Source of the DNA: CAZKVJ01 sp964556225
Lineage (GTDB): Bacteria; Actinomycetota; Acidimicrobiia; Acidimicrobiales; Ilumatobacteraceae
Length of the DNA stretch: 64,000 nt
NCBI GenBank assembly: GCA_964556225.1
Contig: CAZKVJ010000004.1
Coordinates: forward strand, 1-64,000
Direction: 5' to 3'
Below are positions 24,400-31,820 of this stretch, piece after piece. The stretch's first letter is position 1; every line of letters begins with the position of its first letter. The notes below the pieces were generated by a model. That model had not been told where the DNA came from. It was given only the letters and a program-made list of their open reading frames with translations, and ran no database searches. A program made the position numbers and the translations under genes.

Positions 24400-26415
24400 G
24401 TGACCACCTCCGACACGCCGGCGCCCTCGCGCGCCATCGCCGAACAGATCATCGACGGGCTCACCTGGGCCGGCCCCCCCGCGCTGTCGCCCGACGGGGA
24501 GTGGGTCGCGTTCGCGGTCACCCGGATCGTGCTGGCCGACAACGAGTACCACACCAACGTGTGGGTCGCGCCGACCGACGGCTCGTCGGCCGGCGCGCCG
24601 GTGAGCAGCGGGCCCCACGATGACGCGCCGGCGTGGTCACCCGACGGGTCCCTGCTCGCGTTCACCCGGCGCGCCGAGGACGGCGACGGGCACCGGCGGC
24701 CGCGCACCACCGTCGTCGTCATGCCGTTCCGGCGGGCCGGTGAGGTGCGCACCGTCGCCGACCTGCCCGAACGGGTGACCGATCTCGCATGGTCTCCCGA
24801 CGGGACGATGCTCGGCTTCACCAGCCGGACCCCGGACCCCCGCTACGACCACCCCGACGAGCGCTGGCAGGCCCCGCGACGGATCGACACGTACTTCACC
24901 CGCCTCGACGACGAGGGATGGGTGAACGACCGGCCCCGCCACGTGTACGTCGTGCCAGCCGACGGCACCGCGCCCGTCCGCAACCTGACGCCGGGGCCGT
25001 GGCAGCACCGTGGGCTGACGTGGCTCCCCGACTCGAGCGCGCTGGTGACCAGCGGGGTGCGCCACGACGGCTGGGACCGCGACCTGGCCGAGGACCTCTA
25101 CGTGGTGCCGCTGCACGGTGAGCCTCGTGCCCTGACGGGACGCACGGGCGTGTACCACTCGCCCGCCGCTGCTCCCGACGGACGGTTGATCGCGTTCATC
25201 GGCCACGACGACCCCCTCACCGACCCACAGAACGACAAGGTGGGGGTGATCGGCCTCGACGGCGGCGCCCACCGGTGGATCAGCGAGGGCCTCGACCGCA
25301 CGTTCAACCCGACGGGCGTCAGTGTGACGATCCGATGGGACGGCCCCGGCCGCCTGCTGGCGCTGGCCGAGGACCGCGGTCGATGCCACGTCGTGCGGCT
25401 GTCGGTCGACGGGAGCGAGCCGACATGGGCCACCGAGGGCGACGGCACGGTGAAGGGGTTCGACCTCGCTGGCGGGTCGCTGGCGTTCAGCGCCGCCGAC
25501 GTGGTGCGCCCGGCCGAGGTGTTCGTGCAGCGCGACGGCCGCGAGCTGCGCCTGTCGACGGTCACCGACCGGTACGCCGCCGTCGCTCGACCCTGCGGCT
25601 GGGAGCGCTTCGGCGTCCCCACCACCGACGACACGGCGGAGATCGACGCCTGGATCATGCGCCCGCGCGGCTTCGACCCGCAGCGGCGGTACCCCGTGCT
25701 GCTGAACGTGCACGGCGGACCCCACACGCAGTACGGCGAGACGTACTTCGACGAGGCGCAGCTGCAGGCGGCGGCCGGGTTCGTGGTGCTGATGTCCAAC
25801 CCGCGCGGCTCGAGCGGCCGGGAGCAGCGCTGGGGGCAGGCCATCCTGGGGCCCCGGCATCCAGTGGCGCCGGGCACGGGTTGGGGTGGTGTCGACGTCG
25901 ATGACGTGATGGCCGTCCTCGATGCCGCGCTGCGTCGCTACCCGTTCTGCGATCCCGCTCGGGTGGGGATGCTCGGCGGCAGCTACGGCGGCTGGATGGC
26001 CACCGAGCTGGCGGGACGCTTCGGCGAGCGGTTCCGGGCGATCTGCAGCGAGCGGGCGGTGAACAACCTGCTCACGGAGGAGTGGTCGAGCGACATCGGC
26101 ACCGTGTTCCGGGTGGAGCACGGCGTCGACCCCATCTCCGACCCGGACGAGTACTGGAGGATGTCGCCGGTGCGCCGGGCCGCCGACATCCACGTGCCGA
26201 TGCTGCTGCTCCACAGCGAGGACGACCTGCGGTGCCCGATCAACCAGGCCGAGGAGCTGTTCGTGGTCCTGCGCTGGCTCGGCCGCGACGTCACCTTCTA
26301 CCGGTTCCCCGGCGAGGGGCACGAGCTGTCGCGGTCCGGATCACCCGTGCACCGCGTCCAGCGGGCCGAGATCATCCTCGACTGGTTCACCGAGCGCCTC
26401 GCCCCCACCCCCTGA
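24400..26415 (+). CDS. S9-family (prolyl oligopeptidase-like) peptidase
   Basis: 671-aa serine peptidase: an N-terminal beta-propeller with repeated SPDG blades (ALSPDGEWVAF, AWSPDGSLLAF, AWSPDGTMLGF) and a C-terminal alpha/beta-hydrolase domain. The nucleophile is in GGSYGGWM, the acid in LLLHSEDDLRCP and the histidine in GEGHELSR. There is no signal peptide, so it probably acts on small peptides in the cytoplasm. GTG start fixed by the promoter 7 nt upstream. Its 3' end is followed by a 46-bp palindrome. Confidence 0.94.
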   Translation: MTTSDTPAPSRAIAEQIIDGLTWAGPPALSPDGEWVAFAVTRIVLADNEYHTNVWVAPTDGSSAGAPVSSGPHDDAPAWSPDGSLLAFTRRAEDGDGHRRPRTTVVVMPFRRAGEVRTVADLPERVTDLAWSPDGTMLGFTSRTPDPRYDHPDERWQAPRRIDTYFTRLDDEGWVNDRPRHVYVVPADGTAPVRNLTPGPWQHRGLTWLPDSSALVTSGVRHDGWDRDLAEDLYVVPLHGEPRALTGRTGVYHSPAAAPDGRLIAFIGHDDPLTDPQNDKVGVIGLDGGAHRWISEGLDRTFNPTGVSVTIRWDGPGRLLALAEDRGRCHVVRLSVDGSEPTWATEGDGTVKGFDLAGGSLAFSAADVVRPAEVFVQRDGRELRLSTVTDRYAAVARPCGWERFGVPTTDDTAEIDAWIMRPRGFDPQRRYPVLLNVHGGPHTQYGETYFDEAQLQAAAGFVVLMSNPRGSSGREQRWGQAILGPRHPVAPGTGWGGVDVDDVMAVLDAALRRYPFCDPARVGMLGGSYGGWMATELAGRFGERFRAICSERAVNNLLTEEWSSDIGTVFRVEHGVDPISDPDEYWRMSPVRRAADIHVPMLLLHSEDDLRCPINQAEELFVVLRWLGRDVTFYRFPGEGHELSRSGSPVHRVQRAEIILDWFTERLAPTP

Positions 26416-26420
26416 CCCGA

Positions 26421-26466
26421 CGTTTGTTCGACTTGCCAGCAGAAATGCTGGCAAGTCGAACAAACG
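26421..26466. terminator. 46-bp palindrome with GAAA loop between convergent genes
   Basis: A 21-bp perfect stem (26421-26441 with 26446-26466) closed by the tetraloop GAAA. The arm begins CGTTTGTTCGACTTGCC. It sits between the convergent peptidase and NudC genes, so it could end transcription from both sides; no T-tract follows. A second copy with compensated changes is at 54779-54824. Confidence 0.65.
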
Positions 26467-26471
26467 GGGGG

Positions 26472-27254
26472 CTAGAGGGCGAGCCAGGCGTCGATCAGCT
26501 TGCGGGCGATCGAGATGCCGGGCGGGATCGGCGGGAGCTCGTCTTTTCGGTACCAGCCGGCGTCCACGATCTCGCTCGGGTCGCACACGATCTCACCGCC
26601 CGCGTACTGCGCCTGGAAGCCGAGCATCAGGCTGTGCGGGAACGGCCACGGCTGGCTGCCCCAGTAGCGAACGTCGCGGACCTCGATGCCCACCTCCTCA
26701 CGGACCTCGCGCACGACGGCGGCCTCGAGGGTCTCACCCGGCTCCACGAACCCGGCCAGGCAGCTGTACATCGGCATCCGGAACTGGACTCCCCTGGCCA
26801 GCAGGGCCTCCTGGTCGGGTCCGGGCTCGCCGCGGGTGACCAGGGTGATCATCGCCGGGGCCAGGCGGGGGAACGCCATGAGCCCGCACGCCGGGCAGCG
26901 CATCGCCCGCTCGTTGGCCGCCGGCTCGGTGGGCGTGGCGCAGCGCCCGCAGAACCGGTGCGTGCGTGCCCACTCGACGAGCTGCACCGCCCGGCCGGCC
27001 ACCAACCACTCGACCTCGCTCGCCCGCCCGAAATAGGAGAACAGGTCCAACGCCGCTCCGTCCGCCGGGTCCGCACCGGCCGGCACGTCGACCCCCCAGC
27101 AGGCGCTGTCGTCGAGCACGCCCAGGAAGTGCACGCCCCAGCTGGCGTCGGCGAGCTCTTCGTGCTCCCAGACCGACCCGCCGATCACGTGGAAGTAGCG
27201 ATGGCGAGCGCTGTGCGCAGGCGGGCGGTGGGACGGGACGAAGCTGCTCATCAT
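26472..27254 (-). CDS. nudC: NAD+ diphosphatase NudC
   Basis: 260-aa Nudix hydrolase that splits NAD(H) into NMN and AMP and can remove NAD caps from RNA. The zinc ribbon is CGRC...CPAC (near residues 102-124), the Nudix box GFVEPGETLEAAVVREVREE follows, and SQPWPFPHSLM is the NudC-specific signature. The usual N-terminal domain is present. ATG at 27254 or 27251. Convergent with the S9 peptidase across the palindrome; divergent from the thiolase. Confidence 0.95.
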   Translation of the reverse strand: MMSSFVPSHRPPAHSARHRYFHVIGGSVWEHEELADASWGVHFLGVLDDSACWGVDVPAGADPADGAALDLFSYFGRASEVEWLVAGRAVQLVEWARTHRFCGRCATPTEPAANERAMRCPACGLMAFPRLAPAMITLVTRGEPGPDQEALLARGVQFRMPMYSCLAGFVEPGETLEAAVVREVREEVGIEVRDVRYWGSQPWPFPHSLMLGFQAQYAGGEIVCDPSEIVDAGWYRKDELPPIPPGISIARKLIDAWLAL

Positions 27255-27303
27255 CCGCGAGTGTGCCCGACCGGCGCATGGGGACCGGCGGCGGGCCGCT
27301 GCC

Positions 27304-27309
27304 TAGGAT
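27304..27309 (+). promoter_or_regulatory. Leaderless -10 (TAGGAT) of the thiolase
   Basis: TAGGAT, 6 nt before the ATG at 27316. Confidence 0.6.
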
Positions 27310-27315
27310 CCCGGC

Positions 27316-28494
27316 ATGAGCAACGTCGTGATCGTCGATGCCGTCCGCTCGCCCATCGGGCGGCGCGGCGGTGGCCTGTCCAGCCTGCACCCGGCCGAGC
27401 TGCTCGGCACCGTCCAGAAGACCCTCGTCGAGCGCTCCGGCGTCGACCCGGAGGCCATCGGTCAGGTCGTCGGCGGCTGCGTGAGCCAGGTGGGCGAGCA
27501 GAGCTTCAACATCGCCCGCACGGCGTGGCTCTCCGCCGGGCTGCCGATGTCGGTGGCCGCCACCACGGTCGACACCCAGTGCGGCTCGTCGCAGCAGGCC
27601 ACGAACCTCGCCACGGCCCTGGTCGGCTCCGGCGTCGTCGACGTGGCCGTCGCCTGCGGGGTCGAGCTGATGAGCCGCATCCCCATCGGGATGAACAGCT
27701 CGAAGAAGCTCGGCCTCGGCGTGCCGATCCCGAAGACCTACTTCGCCCAGTACGAGTTCACCAGCCAGTTCGAGGGCGCCGAACGGATCGCCGACCGGTG
27801 GGGGATCAGCCGCGACGACACCGACCGGTTCGGCCTGGCCAGCCAGGAGCGGGCCGCTCGGGCGTGGGCCGAGGGCCGCTTCGACGGCCAGTACGTCGAC
27901 ATCGACGCCCCGGACGTCGACGACGAGGGCAACGCCACCGGCGGCACCCACCGCGTGAGCCGCGACGAGGGCATCCGGGAGACGAGCCTCGACAAGCTCG
28001 CCTCGCTCAAGCCGGTCGCCCGCGAGAACGGGGTCCACACCGCCGGCAACTCGTCGCAGATCTCCGACGGCGCCGCCGCGGTGCTCCTCACGACCGAGGA
28101 GCGCGCCGGAGAGCTGGGGCTCACGCCACGGGCGCGCGTGCTCGACACGTGCCTCGTCGGCGTCGATCCCGTGCTGATGCTGACGGGGCCGATCGACGCC
28201 ACGCAGCGGCTGCTCTCCCGCACCGGGCTCACCATCGACGACATCGACGTCTTCGAGATCAACGAGGCGTTCGCCTCCGTGGTGCTGGCGTGGGCGAAGG
28301 AGGTCGGCGCCGACCTCGAGCGGACCAACCCCAACGGCGGGGCGATCGCCCTCGGTCACCCCCTCGGCGCGACCGGCGCGTTCTTGATGACCAAGGCGCT
28401 GTACGAGCTCGAGCGCACCGGTGGCCGCTACGGCCTCGTGTCGATGTGCTGCGGCGGTGGCCTCGGCACCGGCACCATCATCGAGCGCATCTGA
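27316..28494 (+). CDS. Thiolase (acetyl-CoA acyltransferase)
   Basis: 392-aa thiolase catalysing CoA-dependent cleavage of 3-ketoacyl-CoA (or the reverse). The acylated cysteine is in VDTQCGSSQQATNLA, then NEAFASV, GGAIALGHPLGATGA with the active histidine, and the second cysteine in CCGGGLGTG. It is a single-gene unit and could serve the acyl-CoA pathways in the first 16 kb. Confidence 0.95.
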   Translation: MSNVVIVDAVRSPIGRRGGGLSSLHPAELLGTVQKTLVERSGVDPEAIGQVVGGCVSQVGEQSFNIARTAWLSAGLPMSVAATTVDTQCGSSQQATNLATALVGSGVVDVAVACGVELMSRIPIGMNSSKKLGLGVPIPKTYFAQYEFTSQFEGAERIADRWGISRDDTDRFGLASQERAARAWAEGRFDGQYVDIDAPDVDDEGNATGGTHRVSRDEGIRETSLDKLASLKPVARENGVHTAGNSSQISDGAAAVLLTTEERAGELGLTPRARVLDTCLVGVDPVLMLTGPIDATQRLLSRTGLTIDDIDVFEINEAFASVVLAWAKEVGADLERTNPNGGAIALGHPLGATGAFLMTKALYELERTGGRYGLVSMCCGGGLGTGTIIERI

Positions 28495-28530
28495 GGTCGC
28501 TGCGTTCCGGAGCGCCGGTAGAACGGTGGC

Positions 28531-29055
28531 ATGCGTGGATGGCGGATCCTGACGCTGCTGGCCGTGGTGGCGACGGCGGCCTGCCGCGCTGGTGACGGTG
28601 ACGGCAGCGAAGGTCGCGTCGACCCCTCGACGCCGGACGGCGCGAACGCCACGGTCGTGCGCGTCGTCGACGGCGACACGCTCGTGGTCGACGTCGATGG
28701 TGCCGGCGACGAGCGGGTCCGCCTCATCGGCGTCGACACCCCCGAGAGCGTCAAGCCCGACTCGCCCGTCGAGTGCTTCGGTCACGAGGCGTCGGCGTTC
28801 ACCGCGTCACTCCTGCCCGAGGGCACCCGCGTGCGCCTCGAGCGCGACGTCGAGGCCCGTGACGACTACGGGCGCCTGCTCGCCTACGTGCACCGGGCCG
28901 GCGACGGCCTGTTCGTCAACCTGGAGCTGGTGGAACAGGGCTACGCCCAGCCCCTGACCATCCCGCCGAACGTCGCGTACGCCGAGCGGTTCGTCACCGC
29001 CGCCCGCGAGGCCGAGGCCGCCGATCGGGGGCTGTGGTCGGCCTGCGCCGGGTAG
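28531..29055 (+). CDS. Thermonuclease-family (SNase-like) lipoprotein
   Basis: 174-aa staphylococcal-nuclease-fold protein. The N-terminus is a hydrophobic signal ending in the lipobox TAAC, so the protein is probably anchored outside the membrane. VVDGDTLVV, VRLIGVDTPE and DDYGRLLAYV carry the calcium-binding aspartates and catalytic arginine/glutamate of the family. It may degrade extracellular DNA or RNA. TAGAAC lies 6 nt before the ATG. Its TAG stop is also the start of the next gene's -10 box. Confidence 0.9.
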   Translation: MRGWRILTLLAVVATAACRAGDGDGSEGRVDPSTPDGANATVVRVVDGDTLVVDVDGAGDERVRLIGVDTPESVKPDSPVECFGHEASAFTASLLPEGTRVRLERDVEARDDYGRLLAYVHRAGDGLFVNLELVEQGYAQPLTIPPNVAYAERFVTAAREAEAADRGLWSACAG

Positions 29056-29058
29056 GTT
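29053..29058 (+). promoter_or_regulatory. -10 box (TAGGTT) built on the preceding stop codon
   Basis: TAGGTT, 9 nt before the ATG at 29068. Its first three bases are the TAG stop of the nuclease gene. Confidence 0.5.
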
Positions 29059-29067
29059 CACGCGACG

Positions 29068-29913
29068 ATGGCAGCCGAATCGCCGACCCTCGCCGAGCGG
29101 TTGGGGCACTCGCCCGACACCCGCCTGGTTCTCGTCTCGTGTGACGACCTCGGCATGTGCCATGCCGCCAACGTCGGCGTGTACGCCGCTCTTCGCGATG
29201 GCCTGGCCACGTGCGCGTCGCTCATGGTGCCGGCCCCGTGGGCGCGCCACGCCGCCGCCATGTACGCGGGCGAGGACGTCGGCGTGCACCTCACCCTCAA
29301 CGCCGAGCACCTCGTCTACCGCTGGGGGCCCATCACCCACGCCCCCTCGCTGCTGTCGGGCGAGGGCGGCTTCCCACGCACGATCGACGACCTCTGGGAG
29401 CACGCCGACCCGGACGAGGTCCTGCGCGAGTGCCGGGTCCAGGTCGAGCGCGCCCTCGCGTGGGGCATCGACGTCACCCACCTGGCCCCCCATCTCACGG
29501 CCATCACCCTGCGACCCGAGTTCTTCGACGTGTACCTCGAGCTGGCCGTGGAGTTCCGCCTGCCGGTCCGGCTGCCATCCACCATCAGCGAAGCCGAGGC
29601 CGGGTTCCCCTTCCGTCGCCTGGCCGCCGACGAGGGTGTGGTCTTCCCCGACCACTTCGACCACGACTGGCGGGCGGGCAGCCGCCAGCGCGTGTACGAG
29701 GCCCTGGCCGCCCTCGAGCCCGGGGTGACCGAGATCCACGTGCAGCCGGCGATCGACACCCCGGAGGTGCGCGCCCTGACCGACGCGGCCGAAGGGTGGA
29801 TCGACGACCTCGACCTGGTGACGGTCGACCGCCAGCTGGCCGAGCTGCTGAGCGCGCCGGGCGTGGTGCGCGTCGGCTACCGAGAGCTCAGAGACGTGAT
29901 GCGAGCCGGCTGA
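29068..29913 (+). CDS. YdjC/ChbG-family carbohydrate deacetylase-like protein
   Basis: 281-aa protein of the YdjC/ChbG family (divalent-metal deacetylases of acetylated oligosaccharides). The first acidic pair is in VSCDDLGMCHAAN, and GVHLTLNAE carries the metal histidine; DVTHLAPHLTA supplies another. There is no signal peptide. Convergent with the SCP2-like gene, overlapping it by 26 bp. Function inferred from the fold only. Confidence 0.88.
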   Translation: MAAESPTLAERLGHSPDTRLVLVSCDDLGMCHAANVGVYAALRDGLATCASLMVPAPWARHAAAMYAGEDVGVHLTLNAEHLVYRWGPITHAPSLLSGEGGFPRTIDDLWEHADPDEVLRECRVQVERALAWGIDVTHLAPHLTAITLRPEFFDVYLELAVEFRLPVRLPSTISEAEAGFPFRRLAADEGVVFPDHFDHDWRAGSRQRVYEALAALEPGVTEIHVQPAIDTPEVRALTDAAEGWIDDLDLVTVDRQLAELLSAPGVVRVGYRELRDVMRAG

Positions 29914-30118
29914 GCGCCGCCGCCACCTCGCCGGAGCGCAGCAGCTCGAACAGCACGCCGGTGTCGCCGCTCGCCTTCAGCCGACCCTGCATGAACGCCA
30001 CCGTGGGGTCCGTCCCGGCATCGGCCAGGGGTACGGAGACCACGACGTCGGCGTCGTCGGGACCCTCGACGACCTCGTCCTTCTTCCCACGGACGACGCG
30101 GTACTGGACCGAGCTCAC
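29888..30118 (-). CDS. Small SCP2-like sterol-binding-fold protein, 76 aa
   Basis: 76-aa protein consisting of part of an SCP2-like domain: DADVVVSVPLADA and DPTVAFMQGRLKASGDTGVLFELL show the family's closing strand and GD turn. It is shorter than a full SCP2 domain (about 100 aa). GTG start at 30118 overlaps the stop of mca (GTGA), so it is coupled to the mycothiol amidase. It also overlaps the YdjC gene by 26 bp in antisense. A hydrophobic-ligand carrier role is possible. Confidence 0.75.
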   Translation of the reverse strand: MSSVQYRVVRGKKDEVVEGPDDADVVVSVPLADAGTDPTVAFMQGRLKASGDTGVLFELLRSGEVAAALSRLASRL

Positions 30119-31041
30119 GCGGGGCCTGCCGGCTCGAGCGGACGGTCGGCGACGATGCCCGCGAACAGGTCGTCTTCGAGCTCACCCGGCGGCGGGCCGC
30201 CGACGGTGGAGCGGGCGAGCACCCAGTCCTCCCACGGAAAGACCTCGGCCATCTCGGCGTCCGAGAGGCCGAACCACCAGGGGTGGGTCGGGTCGATCTG
30301 GGTGGCGTGCGCCCGCAGCGCGCCCGACCGAGCCCACAGGTGGTCGCGCACGTCGAGGCGAGTGGTGATGCGATGGTCCTGGTCGGGCCGGTCGAGCCAG
30401 ACACGGTCGTACGGCGACGAGCCCCGCAGCCGCATGAGCGCCTCGTGCACCGCCAGCAGCCGCTGCTTCGACCAGATCGTGTAGTACAGCTTCGACGGCT
30501 GCCAGAGCTCCCCCGCCTCCGGATACCAGGTCGGGTCACCGCTGCGCTCGAACGCCAGCACCGAGATGTCGTGCACCTTGACGTGGTCCGGGTGCGGGTA
30601 GCCGGCCTGGTCGTCGCTGTAGGTGATGACGACCTGCGGGCGCTCGCGTCGAAGCACCGCCACCAGCCGGCCCGTGGCTTCGTCGAGGTCGGCGCGGTGG
30701 AACGAGTCCGGATGGTCGTTGGCCGCGCTGGCGGGCATGCCGCTGTCCCGGTAGCCGAGCATCACGACCTCGTCGAAGCCGATGATCGCCGCAGATCGCG
30801 CCAGCTCCTTCGGGCGCAGCTCGGCCAGCAGGGCCCGCTCCTCGTCCGGGCCGAGGCCGTGGAACGGCTGGCCCGGTTCGCGCAGCGCCGGGTTGTGGAG
30901 ATCGCCTTCCTCGCCGCCGGTGGCGCACACGAGGACCGTGCGCACGCCCTCGGCGTGGTACCGGGCGAGCGTGGGCGCACCCTTGGACGCCTCGTCGTCG
31001 GGGTGTGCGTGAACGGTGAGCAGACACAGCGGTGCCGACAC
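30115..31041 (-). CDS. mca: Mycothiol S-conjugate amidase Mca
   Basis: 308-aa PIG-L/LmbE zinc deacetylase. HAHPDDE (residues 11-17) supplies the metal site, and SDDQAGYPHPDHVKVH is the form typical of Mca rather than of MshB. Mca cleaves mycothiol conjugates of electrophiles to a mercapturic acid for export, recycling GlcN-Ins. This shows that the organism makes mycothiol. GTG start 7 nt after TAGCCT; divergent from the PEBP lipoprotein. Confidence 0.92.
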   Translation of the reverse strand: MSAPLCLLTVHAHPDDEASKGAPTLARYHAEGVRTVLVCATGGEEGDLHNPALREPGQPFHGLGPDEERALLAELRPKELARSAAIIGFDEVVMLGYRDSGMPASAANDHPDSFHRADLDEATGRLVAVLRRERPQVVITYSDDQAGYPHPDHVKVHDISVLAFERSGDPTWYPEAGELWQPSKLYYTIWSKQRLLAVHEALMRLRGSSPYDRVWLDRPDQDHRITTRLDVRDHLWARSGALRAHATQIDPTHPWWFGLSDAEMAEVFPWEDWVLARSTVGGPPPGELEDDLFAGIVADRPLEPAGPA

Positions 31042-31048
31042 GCCGGCG

Positions 31049-31054
31049 AGGCTA
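31049..31054 (-). promoter_or_regulatory. Leaderless -10 (TAGCCT) of mca
   Basis: TAGCCT on the minus strand, 7 nt before the GTG at 31041. Confidence 0.6.
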
Positions 31055-31103
31055 CCGTCCGGCCCCTCCGCCCGCCTGCCATCGACGGGACAGTGCCGGG
31101 CCG

Positions 31104-31109
31104 TAGGCT
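31104..31109 (+). promoter_or_regulatory. Leaderless -10 (TAGGCT) of the PEBP lipoprotein
   Basis: TAGGCT, 9 nt before the ATG at 31119. Confidence 0.5.
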
Positions 31110-31118
31110 CGCCCTGTC

Positions 31119-31784
31119 ATGAGACCCTCTGTCCGCCTGCTGGCCGTGTGCGCGATCGCGCTCGTTGCGCTTGGCGCCTGCTCGGACGACGGGCGGGAGA
31201 TGAGCCCGCCGCGCGCCGACCAGCGGGAGTCGGTCGCCACCACCACCACGCTGGACCCTGCGGCCACCACCACCGAGGTGCCGGCCCTCGTCCCGGGCAC
31301 CGACGCCGCCGCGGCGCCGAGCGACGCCGTCCGCTTCGTGCTCGCGGGCCCGTGGCCCGACGGTGGTCCCATCGACCCGGCGGCGACGTGCGACGGCGCG
31401 GACACGTCGCCGGCGCTGCGCTGGTTCGGGGTCCCGGAGGCCACGTCGACGTTCGCGCTCGTCGTCACCGACATCGACGCCTTGGACGACACCGGCCAGC
31501 CCTTCGTGCACTGGGTGCTCGCGAACATCTCGGGCGACGTGACCGCGATCGAACAAGGTCGGGCGCCGGACGGGACGATCGAGGCGCTGAACAGCTTCGG
31601 CACGCAGGGCTGGCGAGGGCCGTGCCCGCCTCCGGGTGGCTCCCACCGCTACCGCTTCGCGCTCCACGCCCTCGACCAGCAGCTCGACCTGCCGTCCGGC
31701 GTGCCTGGCGCCGACCTGATCACGGCGATCGAGGCGGCAACGCTTGCCAGCACGGTCTACGAGGGGGTATACCCTTCAGCGTGA
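31119..31784 (+). CDS. YbhB/YbcL (PEBP)-family lipoprotein
   Basis: 221-aa phosphatidylethanolamine-binding-protein-like domain behind a lipoprotein signal ending LGAC and a Thr-rich linker. CDGADTSPALRW, FALVVTDIDALD, FVHWVLANI and GPCPPPGGSHRYRFALHAL are the family's ligand-pocket segments. It is probably displayed on the outer face of the membrane. Its biochemical role is unknown; the family binds phosphorylated or anionic groups. Confidence 0.9.
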   Translation: MRPSVRLLAVCAIALVALGACSDDGREMSPPRADQRESVATTTTLDPAATTTEVPALVPGTDAAAAPSDAVRFVLAGPWPDGGPIDPAATCDGADTSPALRWFGVPEATSTFALVVTDIDALDDTGQPFVHWVLANISGDVTAIEQGRAPDGTIEALNSFGTQGWRGPCPPPGGSHRYRFALHALDQQLDLPSGVPGADLITAIEAATLASTVYEGVYPSA

Positions 31785-31820
31785 CCGGAGGGCGGACCGG
31801 GCCACTCGGCTCCGCCGCGA

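Noticed and set aside
26421..26466. Reading the long palindromes as CRISPR repeats or tRNA-like genes
   Set aside because: They occur singly, without regular spacers, and do not fold as a cloverleaf.
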